Of a stretch of 64,000 nucleotides of DNA, positions 1 through 7,342 are shown in pieces (within the stretch, counting starts at the first letter, position 1; each line of letters opens with the position of its first letter). The translations under genes were made by a program, and so were the position numbers. The DNA lies in assembly GCF_022788635.1 (NCBI RefSeq), contig NZ_CP076024.1, positions 4,131,503-4,195,502 of the forward strand, read 5' to 3'. Under the pieces are notes generated by a model. The model saw nothing but the letters and a program-made list of their open reading frames with translations. It ran no database searches and had not been told where the DNA came from. Source of the DNA: Methylobacter sp. S3L5C. Lineage in GTDB: Bacteria; Pseudomonadota; Gammaproteobacteria; Methylococcales; Methylomonadaceae.

Positions 1-1
1 G

Positions 2-268
2 CTTATCGCAGGATCAATTCGCTTGCCAACGATTATCGGTGCCAGCCTTGTGGGGCTATTCGCAATGTTTCATGGCTACGCGCATGGACTGGAATTACCG
101 CAAGCCGCATCGCCTGTCCTTTATGGCATCGGGTTTGTTTTGGCGACTATTTTACTGCATGGCTTGGGTATCGGCTTTACACTAAATTCTCGCCATTACA
201 AAATCATGCAACGCATCGCTGGCGGTTCACTCATTGTTGCTGGCGGTTTATTGCTGGCTGCAGCATAG
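2..268 (+). CDS. hupE: HupE/UreJ-family membrane protein, C-terminal part
   Basis: The frame is open from the window edge, so the true start lies upstream. An in-frame TTG at 23 is not needed as a start. The visible 89 codons encode about three hydrophobic helices, with a histidine-rich stretch FHGYAHGLE in the first, as in HupE/UreJ proteins (usually about 190 residues with several transmembrane segments). HupE is thought to be a nickel-permease-like accessory protein of NiFe hydrogenase clusters. It sits 36 bp before hypC on the same strand, which supports the hydrogenase role. The family call rests on the motif and context; metal specificity is inference. Confidence 0.75.
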   Translation, partial: LIAGSIRLPTIIGASLVGLFAMFHGYAHGLELPQAASPVLYGIGFVLATILLHGLGIGFTLNSRHYKIMQRIAGGSLIVAGGLLLAAA

Positions 269-304
269 TCGCTTTATTATCTTTACTTAAACGGAAAAAC
301 TGCC

Positions 305-541
305 ATGTGCCTTGCGATTCCCATGCAAATTACCCATATTGATGGCTTTAATGCTCATTGTGACGCCAAGGGCGTAAAGCGCGATGTCAGTCTGTTTTTG
401 TTACAGGATGAGACATTGCAAGAGGGGGATTACCTGCTGATTCATGTTGGCTATGCCATCCAGAAAATTTCCGCAGAGGAAGCTCAGTCGACATGGGAAT
501 TACTTGATCAGATGCTGATTGAGGAAGATGCCGGTGCATGA
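305..541 (+). CDS. hypC: Hydrogenase maturation chaperone HypC
   Basis: The product has 78 residues, the normal size for HypC/HupF. It opens with MCLAIPMQI, the family signature in which Cys2 holds the Fe(CN)2CO precursor together with HypD and docks to the immature hydrogenase large subunit. A VGYAIQKI segment in the second half is also typical of the family. The start codon follows a region with no strong ribosome-binding site. The 3' end overlaps the hypA GTG start by 8 nt, so translation of the two is probably coupled. HypC and HybG/HupF cannot be told apart from sequence alone. Confidence 0.93.
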   Translation: MCLAIPMQITHIDGFNAHCDAKGVKRDVSLFLLQDETLQEGDYLLIHVGYAIQKISAEEAQSTWELLDQMLIEEDAGA

Positions 542-884
542 GCTTTCGCTTTGCGAGGACTTGATGGATCAGGTAATGACAATTGCAAAGACACATCACG
601 CGGAAAAAGTCGTTCGAATCATTGTCAGAATAGGTCCCCTTTCTGGTATCGAACCGTTGCTGCTGGAAAGCGCCTTCAACATCAGCTGCGCAGGCACATT
701 AGCCGAATCGGCAGAGTTTCTAACAGAAACTCTGCCGATTCTTGTTCTTTGCAACAACTGTGGAGCCGAATCTGAAGCCACCACTAATAATCTCTTATGC
801 CAAAGTTGCGGCGGTTATAATACCAAATTGTTGAGTGGTGACGAGTTGATTCTGGCACGTGTTGAATTAGAAAATGCAGACTAA
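534..884 (+). CDS. hypA: Hydrogenase nickel-insertion protein HypA
   Basis: I place the start at GTG 534, giving the canonical opening (V/M)HELSLCEDL, in which the residues after Met (His, Glu) form the nickel site. An upstream TTG at 519 would add five residues and destroy this N-terminus. The protein is 116 residues. A zinc ribbon lies in the C-terminal half as two CxxC pairs (CNNC and CQSC). HypA delivers nickel to the hydrogenase large subunit with HypB. It overlaps hypC by 8 nt and is followed by hypB after 27 nt, so it is part of the hyp operon. Confidence 0.92.
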   Translation: MHELSLCEDLMDQVMTIAKTHHAEKVVRIIVRIGPLSGIEPLLLESAFNISCAGTLAESAEFLTETLPILVLCNNCGAESEATTNNLLCQSCGGYNTKLLSGDELILARVELENAD

Positions 885-911
885 GACAAGTTAATTAATT
901 GGAGTGTGATT

Positions 912-1781
912 ATGTGTAATACCTGTGGTTGTAACATTACACCGGGTAATCGCCCGTTGGTTATGGCAGAAAAACCTAAAAATGGCGTGACGACAGTGTC
1001 GGTACTACAAAACTTGTTGTCAAAAAACAATCATCAAGCCGAGCACAATCGCGCACATTTTGACGCTCAAAAAGTACTGGTAATTAATTTAATGTCTTCA
1101 CCCGGTTCGGGTAAGACTGCATTACTTGAAGCTACCATCAAGCATCTGCGCGACTCGTTAAAAATCGCCGTCATCGAAGGCGATCTTGAAACCGAAAATG
1201 ATACCAAACGGATACAGGCACAAGGTGTGCCCGCTTATCAGATTACAACCGGGACGGCTTGTCATCTGGACGCGCATTTGGTGCATAATGCCTTGCATCA
1301 TCTGGCGCTGGATGGTCTGGATCTGTTATTTATTGAAAATGTAGGTAATCTGGTTTGCCCTGCCAGTTTTGATCTGGGTCATCATCGTAATGTCGTGTTA
1401 TTGTCAGTGACCGAAGGCGATGATAAGCCGGCAAAATATCCGGTTATGTTTCGTGCAGCCGACTTGATGTTAATCAGCAAGACTGATTTACTGCCGTATC
1501 TGGATGATTTTTCAGCCGTTAATGCTGAACAAAATCTGCATAATCTGGCCAACGATGCGCCCGTCATCGCTTTTAGCGCAAAAGACGGCAATGGCCTGGA
1601 TGCGTGGCTAACCTGGTTGCAGTCAGAAATAACCGCTTATCAGGCACTCTTACTTAAGCAACAGACACAACGCCCTAAAGTACAACAGGATGGGCAATTA
1701 CTTCATGCCCAACCCGGTAACACCAAGTTTTATCCGATCAGCAATAAAACTGCCCATAAAATTAATGTTAAACAGGCTTAA
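912..1781 (+). CDS. hypB: Hydrogenase nickel-incorporation GTPase HypB
   Basis: The start at ATG 912 is favoured because GGAG at 901-904 is correctly spaced and the product then begins MCNTCGC, the high-affinity nickel motif of HypB (Cys2, Cys5, Cys7). A GTG at 906 would bury it. The 289-residue protein has a G domain with the P-loop SSPGSGKT, the metal-switch region GDLETENDTKR, ENVGNLVCP, a guanine-specificity motif SKTD and SAKDG. There is no long polyhistidine stretch, only scattered His between the N-terminal motif and the G domain. About 45 residues after the G domain form a polar tail. It acts with HypA in GTP-dependent nickel insertion. Confidence 0.95.
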   Translation: MCNTCGCNITPGNRPLVMAEKPKNGVTTVSVLQNLLSKNNHQAEHNRAHFDAQKVLVINLMSSPGSGKTALLEATIKHLRDSLKIAVIEGDLETENDTKRIQAQGVPAYQITTGTACHLDAHLVHNALHHLALDGLDLLFIENVGNLVCPASFDLGHHRNVVLLSVTEGDDKPAKYPVMFRAADLMLISKTDLLPYLDDFSAVNAEQNLHNLANDAPVIAFSAKDGNGLDAWLTWLQSEITAYQALLLKQQTQRPKVQQDGQLLHAQPGNTKFYPISNKTAHKINVKQA

Positions 1782-1795
1782 CTAAAATATTTAGT

Positions 1796-1826
1796 CCACG
1801 AAAAGCACGAAAGACACGAAAAAAAG
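1796..1826. repeat. Half-copy of the dispersed ACGAA-rich repeat
   Basis: The sequence repeats CCACGAAAAGCACGAAAG then ACACGAAA. Similar words occur at 3070-3095, 3138-3190, 7228-7319, 28195-28231 and near 28970. It lies in the 198-bp hypB-hypD gap. Confidence 0.5.
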
Positions 1827-1913
1827 GCTTGGGTTAGCGCATGATGGGGTTTGCAAGCCATAGTAGTCTTCAAACGTTAGGGTAGGGAATTTATCTAATA
1901 AAATCTCCCCTAA

Positions 1914-1934
1914 CCCCTCTTTTTCAAAGAGGGG
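1914..1934. repeat. Perfect hairpin CCCCTCTTT-TTC-AAAGAGGGG
   Basis: A 9-bp perfect stem with a 3-nt loop lies in the hypB-hypD gap, embedded in a C/T-rich stretch that begins about 1905. No U-tract follows, so it is more likely a dispersed intergenic palindrome than a true terminator, though it could slow transcription inside the hyp operon. Confidence 0.55.
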
Positions 1935-1979
1935 AACTGTATAGTTACACTAAACTTAACATCATCTGGAATAAATACT

Positions 1980-3101
1980 ATGCCGACCGGCGCAAAACTA
2001 TTACTGGAAAAAATTCGTGAACTGCCCTTGCCTGATAAGGTTCGGATCATGAATGTTTGCGGCGGGCATGAGCGGTCCATTTCCATGGCGGGTTTGCGTA
2101 CTGCCCTGCCCGCTAATATTGAGCTGATTCCGGGGCCGGGTTGTCCGGTTTGTATTTGTCCGGAAGAAGATATTTATCAAGCCATACAAATCGCGATTAA
2201 TGAAGAGGTTGTGTTATTGGCCTTTGGCGATATGTTACGTGTTCCTGTTAATGTACCCAAAGCGGCTATTCGTACCTTGGAGCAGGCCAAAGCTGCAGGT
2301 GCAGATATCCGGCCCATTGCCTCGCCAACCGAAGCGGTTAAGATCGCCAGCGCCAACCCTGAAAAAACGGTCGTTTTTTTTGTCGCCGGTTTTGAAACCA
2401 CCTGCGCTCCGGTCGCGGCAATGCTTGCTGAAGGCATTCCTGATAATTTATTACTATTAATGAGCGGTCGTTTAACGTGGCCTGCCGTAGCCATGTTACT
2501 GGATTCTGACACGCCTGCTTTTGACGCCCTTATTGCGCCAGGCCATGTCGCCACTATTATGGGCTCAGAAGAATGGCGCTTTGTTGTTGATCAACATCAT
2601 ATTCCAACCGCCATCGCCGGATTTACTACCGAAAGTCTGTTGGCCGCCATTTATTCGGTATTACGCCAACTTATCGAACATAAGATATTTCTTGATAATT
2701 GTTACACTCAGGTAGTTACCGCAAAAGGCAATAACACAGCCCGAAAATTATTACACTCAACCCTTGATATTGTTGATGCACCTTGGCGAGGCATTGGCAT
2801 TATTCCACAATCCGGTCTTGAGTTAACGGCAAAGTTTGCCGCACATAATGCCCGATACCGTTTTCCTGTCTATGCTGACGAAGCCCGAAAAAAAGCCGGT
2901 ACCATGCCGCCGGGTTGTGATTGTGCAAAAGTTGTTTTAGGCAAAATCAAGCCGAATGAATGTCGTTTATACGGTGAATCCTGCGTGCCCCGAAATCCTG
3001 TAGGCCCCTGCATGGTATCCGATGAAGGCGCTTGTCGTATCTGGTGGGCATCAGGCATTAAAAATGGTTTGCCCACGAAAAGCATGAAAGTACCCGATTG
3101 A
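1980..3101 (+). CDS. hypD: Hydrogenase maturation protein HypD
   Basis: The 373-residue protein is full length for HypD. It shows the catalytic/iron-binding motifs CGGHE (27-31) and GPGCPVCICPE (52-62) and the C-terminal cysteine set of the [4Fe-4S] cluster (CDC, NEC, ESC, GPC, GAC within about residues 311-358). HypD is the scaffold on which the Fe(CN)2CO unit is built with HypC and HypE. It is separated from hypB by 198 bp with palindromes, so it may also have its own promoter. The last dozen codons (about 3068-3101) overlap a piece of the ACGAA-rich repeat, giving a C-terminal tail KSMKVPD that is probably repeat-derived. Confidence 0.95.
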   Translation: MPTGAKLLLEKIRELPLPDKVRIMNVCGGHERSISMAGLRTALPANIELIPGPGCPVCICPEEDIYQAIQIAINEEVVLLAFGDMLRVPVNVPKAAIRTLEQAKAAGADIRPIASPTEAVKIASANPEKTVVFFVAGFETTCAPVAAMLAEGIPDNLLLLMSGRLTWPAVAMLLDSDTPAFDALIAPGHVATIMGSEEWRFVVDQHHIPTAIAGFTTESLLAAIYSVLRQLIEHKIFLDNCYTQVVTAKGNNTARKLLHSTLDIVDAPWRGIGIIPQSGLELTAKFAAHNARYRFPVYADEARKKAGTMPPGCDCAKVVLGKIKPNECRLYGESCVPRNPVGPCMVSDEGACRIWWASGIKNGLPTKSMKVPD

Positions 3102-3135
3102 TGCTTAACCATTAAAAAATGGAATATATTATTTA

Positions 3136-3192
3136 TTCACCACGAAGACACGAAGAAAAACAAAAAATATAACTTCGTGTCTTCGTGGTGAA
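3136..3192. repeat. Perfect long inverted repeat (20-bp arms) between hypD and hypF
   Basis: CACCACGAAGACACGAAG at 3138-3155 is the exact reverse complement of 3173-3190, and two more flanking A/T pairs extend the stem to 20 bp. The loop is a 17-nt A-rich spacer. This is the cleanest copy of the dispersed ACGAAG palindrome family in the window. It may form a hairpin in the hypD-hypF transcript. Confidence 0.8.
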
Positions 3193-3272
3193 AATATTTT
3201 CTCGTGTCTTCATGATAAAAATCTTTAAAGCTTTGCCTGCGTTCATCCCAAAACTTATCCACCCCAACTAAA

Positions 3273-5570
3273 ATGTTTGAACAGGAAATTTATCTATTGA
3301 TTACTGACCAGCTTCAAGCCAGACAAATAACTATAACCGGCCGAGTACAAGGCGTTGGTTTCAGGCCTTTTGTCAGTCGACTGGCTAATCAACACAATTT
3401 ATCGGGCTGGGTACGTAACCGTGCCGGGCAAGTTGAAATATGGGTGCAAGGCTCCCTTAAAAATCTGGCATTATTTGAGCAACAATTACTAAGTAAAGCC
3501 CCGCCTTTAGCCCAGCCTGATCACCCTGTTACGCAAATAGTCACCGCTGTTGATCTTAACGTTTTTACCATACTGCCCAGTGTAGCCGGCGATGTCAGTC
3601 AGGCGCATGTTCCACCGGATTATTTTACTTGTGATGATTGTTTGGCAGAGATGCGCGATAAAACCCGGCGCCGTTATCGTTATCCCTTTATTAATTGCAC
3701 CCAATGCGGGCCACGCTACACCTTAATTAAACAATTGCCTTATGATCGCCCCAACACCAGCATGGCTGATTTTTTGCTGTGTTCAGAATGCCGTAAAGAC
3801 TATGAAAACCCGCTAGATCGACGCTTTCATGCCCAACCACTGGCCTGCCCAAATTGTGGCCCTACCCTTGCCTTTCATCGTCAAGGCAGTGCCGATATCA
3901 ATGACAACGAAGGGGCCATTAAGGCCACAATAGCAGCGCTACAAGCGGGCTTAATTGTAGCCGTTAAAGGTATCGGTGGTTATCATTTACTATGTTCAGC
4001 TACCTCGGAAGCGGTCGTCTTAAAACTGCGCCTTCGTAAACAGCGCCGCTTTAAACCCTTGGCAATCATGTTGCCCTGGTCTGGTGCTGATGGTCTTGAT
4101 CAGGTTCGATGCTACACTAAGACATCGGCAACTGAACTGGCACAACTGACTGATCCAAGCCGCCCTATCGTGCTGATAAAAAAACGCCTGAATACCGACT
4201 TAGCAAAATCAGTAGCGCCTGAAATGCATGAATTAGGCATCATGCTACCATATAGTCCCCTGCATCATTTATTACTGCAAGACTATGGCGCGCCATTAAT
4301 TGCCACCTCTGCCAACATCAGCGGCGAACCGGTACTAACTAAAGCTGAGCAGGTTGAAAGTCGCTTAGGGCTAATCGCCGATGCTTTTTTACATCATAAT
4401 CGACCGATATTAAGACCTGCGGATGACAGCGTCTACAAAGTTATCGGGGATTCTGCACGCGCCATAAGAGTAGGTCGTGGAATGGCACCGCTAGAGTTTA
4501 CTTTACCATTTTCTTTAGACTACCCCTTGTTGGCGGTGGGTGGTCAAATGAAAAACACCATTGCTCTGGCTTGGGACCAGCGTGTCGTTATTTCTCCCCA
4601 TTTAGGCGATCTTGGCTCACCAAGAAGCCAACAGGTATTTGAACAAACCATCGCCGACCTTACCCGACTTTATGGCCTTACCGTCAAGCAATGTGTTTGC
4701 GATGCGCACCCGGATTACAGCGCCAGTCGCTGGGCTGAACGCTCAGGCCTTACCGTGCATAAAGTATTTCATCATCATGCCCATGCTTCCGCTTTAGCCG
4801 CTGAACATAAAATTGCAGAAACCCTGCTGGTATTTACTTGGGATGGCACAGGCTTCGGCGAAGATGGCACAATCTGGGGCGGTGAAGGTTTATTGGGTAA
4901 ACCGGGAGACTGGCGACGGGTAAGTTCATTTAGGCCTTATCACTTACCAGGAGGTGAAAAAGCCGGACGAGAACCTTGGCGCAGCGCGTTGGCTTTATGT
5001 TGGCAGCAAGGCGATGATTGGCGTGAATGCCCGGTCGAAACCGGTTTACTTAAACAAGCCTGGCAAAAACAAATTAACAGCCCGTTATCGAGTTCAGTTG
5101 GCCGCTTGTTTGATGCCGCCGCCGCACTAACCGGCATGGTACAACAGGCCGATTTTGACGGCCATGCGCCGATGTGGCTGGAAGCTGCAGGCTCCGGCAT
5201 AGCATCTGCAGGTATTGATTTGCCGCTGACTTGCAATAGAGACGGCTTATGGTTAAGCGATTGGGCACCGCTGCTCTCGATGCTACAAAATCAACACTTA
5301 ACCCTCTCAAAACGCAGTAGTTGTTTTCATGCCAGTCTGGCAATGGCATTAGTTAAACAGGCCAAGCAAATACAAACCGAACATCAGTTTATTAGCGTGG
5401 GTTTAACCGGTGGCGTTTTTCAAAATCGTTTATTAACCGACTATGTCACCTCTTTATTGCAGGCAGAAGGCTTTACTGTCTGTATGCCAAAGCAGATCCC
5501 CGGCAATGATGCCGGCATCAGTTTTGGGCAAATCATCGACGCCGGAAGTTGTCTGTCTACAACAAGATAA
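3273..5570 (+). CDS. hypF: Carbamoyltransferase HypF
   Basis: The product has 765 residues and all HypF domains in order. An acylphosphatase-like domain with GRVQGVGFRPF spans about 18-105. Two zinc fingers follow, with Cys120/123, Cys142/145, Cys170/173 and Cys192/195. Then come a YrdC-like domain (about 210-385) and a Kae1-like domain (about 400-760) with HHHAHASALAAEH and GLTGGVFQN. HypF converts carbamoyl phosphate to the carbamoyl-adenylate that becomes the cyanide ligands, passing the group to HypE. The first 17 residues precede the acylphosphatase fold and could be an N-terminal extension. It ends the hyp gene run; no hypE lies next to it. Confidence 0.95.
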   Translation: MFEQEIYLLITDQLQARQITITGRVQGVGFRPFVSRLANQHNLSGWVRNRAGQVEIWVQGSLKNLALFEQQLLSKAPPLAQPDHPVTQIVTAVDLNVFTILPSVAGDVSQAHVPPDYFTCDDCLAEMRDKTRRRYRYPFINCTQCGPRYTLIKQLPYDRPNTSMADFLLCSECRKDYENPLDRRFHAQPLACPNCGPTLAFHRQGSADINDNEGAIKATIAALQAGLIVAVKGIGGYHLLCSATSEAVVLKLRLRKQRRFKPLAIMLPWSGADGLDQVRCYTKTSATELAQLTDPSRPIVLIKKRLNTDLAKSVAPEMHELGIMLPYSPLHHLLLQDYGAPLIATSANISGEPVLTKAEQVESRLGLIADAFLHHNRPILRPADDSVYKVIGDSARAIRVGRGMAPLEFTLPFSLDYPLLAVGGQMKNTIALAWDQRVVISPHLGDLGSPRSQQVFEQTIADLTRLYGLTVKQCVCDAHPDYSASRWAERSGLTVHKVFHHHAHASALAAEHKIAETLLVFTWDGTGFGEDGTIWGGEGLLGKPGDWRRVSSFRPYHLPGGEKAGREPWRSALALCWQQGDDWRECPVETGLLKQAWQKQINSPLSSSVGRLFDAAAALTGMVQQADFDGHAPMWLEAAGSGIASAGIDLPLTCNRDGLWLSDWAPLLSMLQNQHLTLSKRSSCFHASLAMALVKQAKQIQTEHQFISVGLTGGVFQNRLLTDYVTSLLQAEGFTVCMPKQIPGNDAGISFGQIIDAGSCLSTTR

Positions 5571-5845
5571 GTCAATTGTTATTCATTTGACTTTAACATA
5601 AGTTCTGGTAAATATTTAGTGTACGAGAGTGAATTAAATATAACTAAAAATAAAAATAAAAAAGAATTATTTTTCCATTATAATATTGCCAATATGGTAA
5701 ATCTTTGTTTAAAATCCCAATAGTTAAAACTAGAAATCATCAAACAAGCACCATCATCTATGTTAAAAAAATCCGGTAATCACCTGCAAAACATAACCAT
5801 TCCTGTTGTAACATATCAGGAGATAACTTTTGGCATGAGAACAGC

Positions 5846-6256
5846 ATGTTGATTGATAATAAGCAAACCACCATAGTGGTTATTGATGATGATGTACTAC
5901 AGCACAAAATCATCAATAATTGCCTTAAGGATGAACCCTATAAAATAATTTCATTACTACGTGGTGAAACTGCTCTGACTTTCTTGCTCATGAATCGGCC
6001 GGATCTCATTCTATTGGATATTAATATGCCCGACTTTTCCGGAATAGAGATATTACAACGGATAAAAAGCTACAAACATCTTTCCGGCGTGCCCATCATC
6101 ATGGTAACGGGCGACAAAAATAGAGATACCATTATAGAATGCATAAAAAAAGGGGCTACTAATTACATTATTAAACCTTTCACGCGGTCTTTACTTATAG
6201 AAAAAGTCGGAACAGCATTAACCACCGCCACATTAGCCACTGAAAATGACGACTAA
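5846..6256 (+). CDS. Single-domain response regulator (CheY-like)
   Basis: The 136-residue protein is a bare receiver. The acidic pocket is IDDD (14-17), the phosphoacceptor Asp lies in LLDINMP at about residue 58, Thr is in MVTGD and the conserved Lys in IIKPF. No output domain follows. It is separated from hypF by 275 bp of AT-rich DNA and converges with the HDOD gene 19 bp downstream. Such stand-alone receivers usually act as phosphate shuttles or bind a partner protein. Its position next to an HDOD protein and a large hybrid kinase suggests it may be fed by that kinase, but nothing in the sequence proves the pairing. Confidence 0.9.
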   Translation: MLIDNKQTTIVVIDDDVLQHKIINNCLKDEPYKIISLLRGETALTFLLMNRPDLILLDINMPDFSGIEILQRIKSYKHLSGVPIIMVTGDKNRDTIIECIKKGATNYIIKPFTRSLLIEKVGTALTTATLATENDD

Positions 6257-6275
6257 TAACGCGATGTAGTTTATT

Positions 6276-7130
6276 CTATTCACTTTTTAAAAGAATTTCA
6301 TTCACATCCCATAACAAATCATCCAATTGATCTTTGGACAAATAAAGATAAGCAAGTAATTCTGCTTTATAATTTGTCCACTCATAACTTTTGAAATAAG
6401 TATCACCGTTCGCAATGATATATTCTGCCAGTTGAGTAATAGTAATCATATTCAGTTCTGCCGTCGATAATTGTTTTGACGAAAATATATCCAAATCATG
6501 GTGCCTTCCTATGGCATTACGTATGCTTTTTGGAAGCCCCCATGCCCTTGCCAACAGAGCACCTGTCAGCATGTGATCAGTTAAGTAGCGGGACGTTTCA
6601 ATCGAGATTAAATTTTCATCGGGTGCAGCGGCAAGTTGCAATGTTTCGTGATAATCGGAAAAGCGCTGCATCATCAGAATCTCACCAGAGTCATGGAATA
6701 GACTATATAAATGTACCTCATCCTTATCAATACCATCAATACGTTTGGTCAAATAATTTGATACCATTGCCGTACGGGTATTGTTATTCCAATAATGTTC
6801 CATACCAAGGGCAGGTGCAATATTACGCAAGGAAAAAGCCGTAACTAAAGTAGCAATATTTTTAATACCTAACAGAATTATAGCGCGCTCAATACTGTCC
6901 ACTTCATTACGCAAGCCGTAATATGCTGAATTGATAGTTTTTAATACCGCTGCTGAAAGTCCTACGTCAGTTTTAATCAATCGCGCTATCTCACGCGGAC
7001 ATCCCCCGTCACTTTTGCTTTGCTCCTGCATAACAGCAACTAAAATAACAGGCTGAGGTGGAATAATAATGCCTTTGAGTAGCTCTTGGGCCTCAGTATC
7101 ACTTAAAGTATCAACTAGCTCTTTATTCAT
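6276..7130 (-). CDS. HDOD-domain signalling protein
   Basis: I choose ATG 7130 (MNKELVDTLSD), giving 284 residues. The longer reading to 7283 runs through an ACGAA-type dispersed repeat and adds 51 unlikely residues; ATG 7160 is a second option. No clear ribosome-binding site decides between them. The HDOD core spans about 20-215, with IIPPQPVILVAVMQE, the DVGLSAAVLKTINSAYYGL segment and an HD-superfamily-like helix region HLYSLFHDSGEILMMQRF. HDOD proteins lack the full HD metal site and act in signalling as protein-interaction or nucleotide-responsive modules. It lies downstream of the hybrid kinase on the same strand, separated by a hairpin repeat. Confidence 0.85.
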   Translation of the reverse strand: MNKELVDTLSDTEAQELLKGIIIPPQPVILVAVMQEQSKSDGGCPREIARLIKTDVGLSAAVLKTINSAYYGLRNEVDSIERAIILLGIKNIATLVTAFSLRNIAPALGMEHYWNNNTRTAMVSNYLTKRIDGIDKDEVHLYSLFHDSGEILMMQRFSDYHETLQLAAAPDENLISIETSRYLTDHMLTGALLARAWGLPKSIRNAIGRHHDLDIFSSKQLSTAELNMITITQLAEYIIANGDTYFKSYEWTNYKAELLAYLYLSKDQLDDLLWDVNEILLKSE

Positions 7131-7227
7131 AATGTCGTTGGGGTTAGTAATAACAAGCATTAGATATAGGAAATAAGACCACCCTGAGAAGCTGTGAAAG
7201 TATTCGTTTTTTGTACAAAATAAAAAA

Positions 7228-7319
7228 CTCACTACGAAGGCACAAGAAGTACACAAAGTTTTTAATGCGTTGAATAAAAGCAATTATTTTTCTTCGTGTA
7301 CTTCATGTCTTCGTGGTGA
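7228..7319. repeat. Imperfect inverted repeat of the ACGAAG family
   Basis: The arm at 7228-7258 and the reverse complement of 7291-7319 match over about 29 positions with a few mismatches and one gap, around a 32-bp loop. It lies between the kinase and HDOD genes. The left arm accounts for the false upstream extension of the HDOD reading frame. Confidence 0.7.
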
Positions 7320-7342
7320 ATAAGGTTTTTAAAAAAATAATT

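Noticed and set aside
1905-1940. Hairpin as terminator inside the hyp cluster
   Set aside because: No U-tract follows and hypD/hypF continue on the same strand; kept only as a palindrome.
3130-3200. Inverted repeat as an insertion-sequence end
   Set aside because: No transposase or second end nearby; the two arms are adjacent as in a simple palindrome.
7131-7283. 51-residue N-terminal extension of the HDOD protein
   Set aside because: It runs through an inverted repeat and has no ribosome-binding site; ATG 7130 gives a normal HDOD N-terminus.
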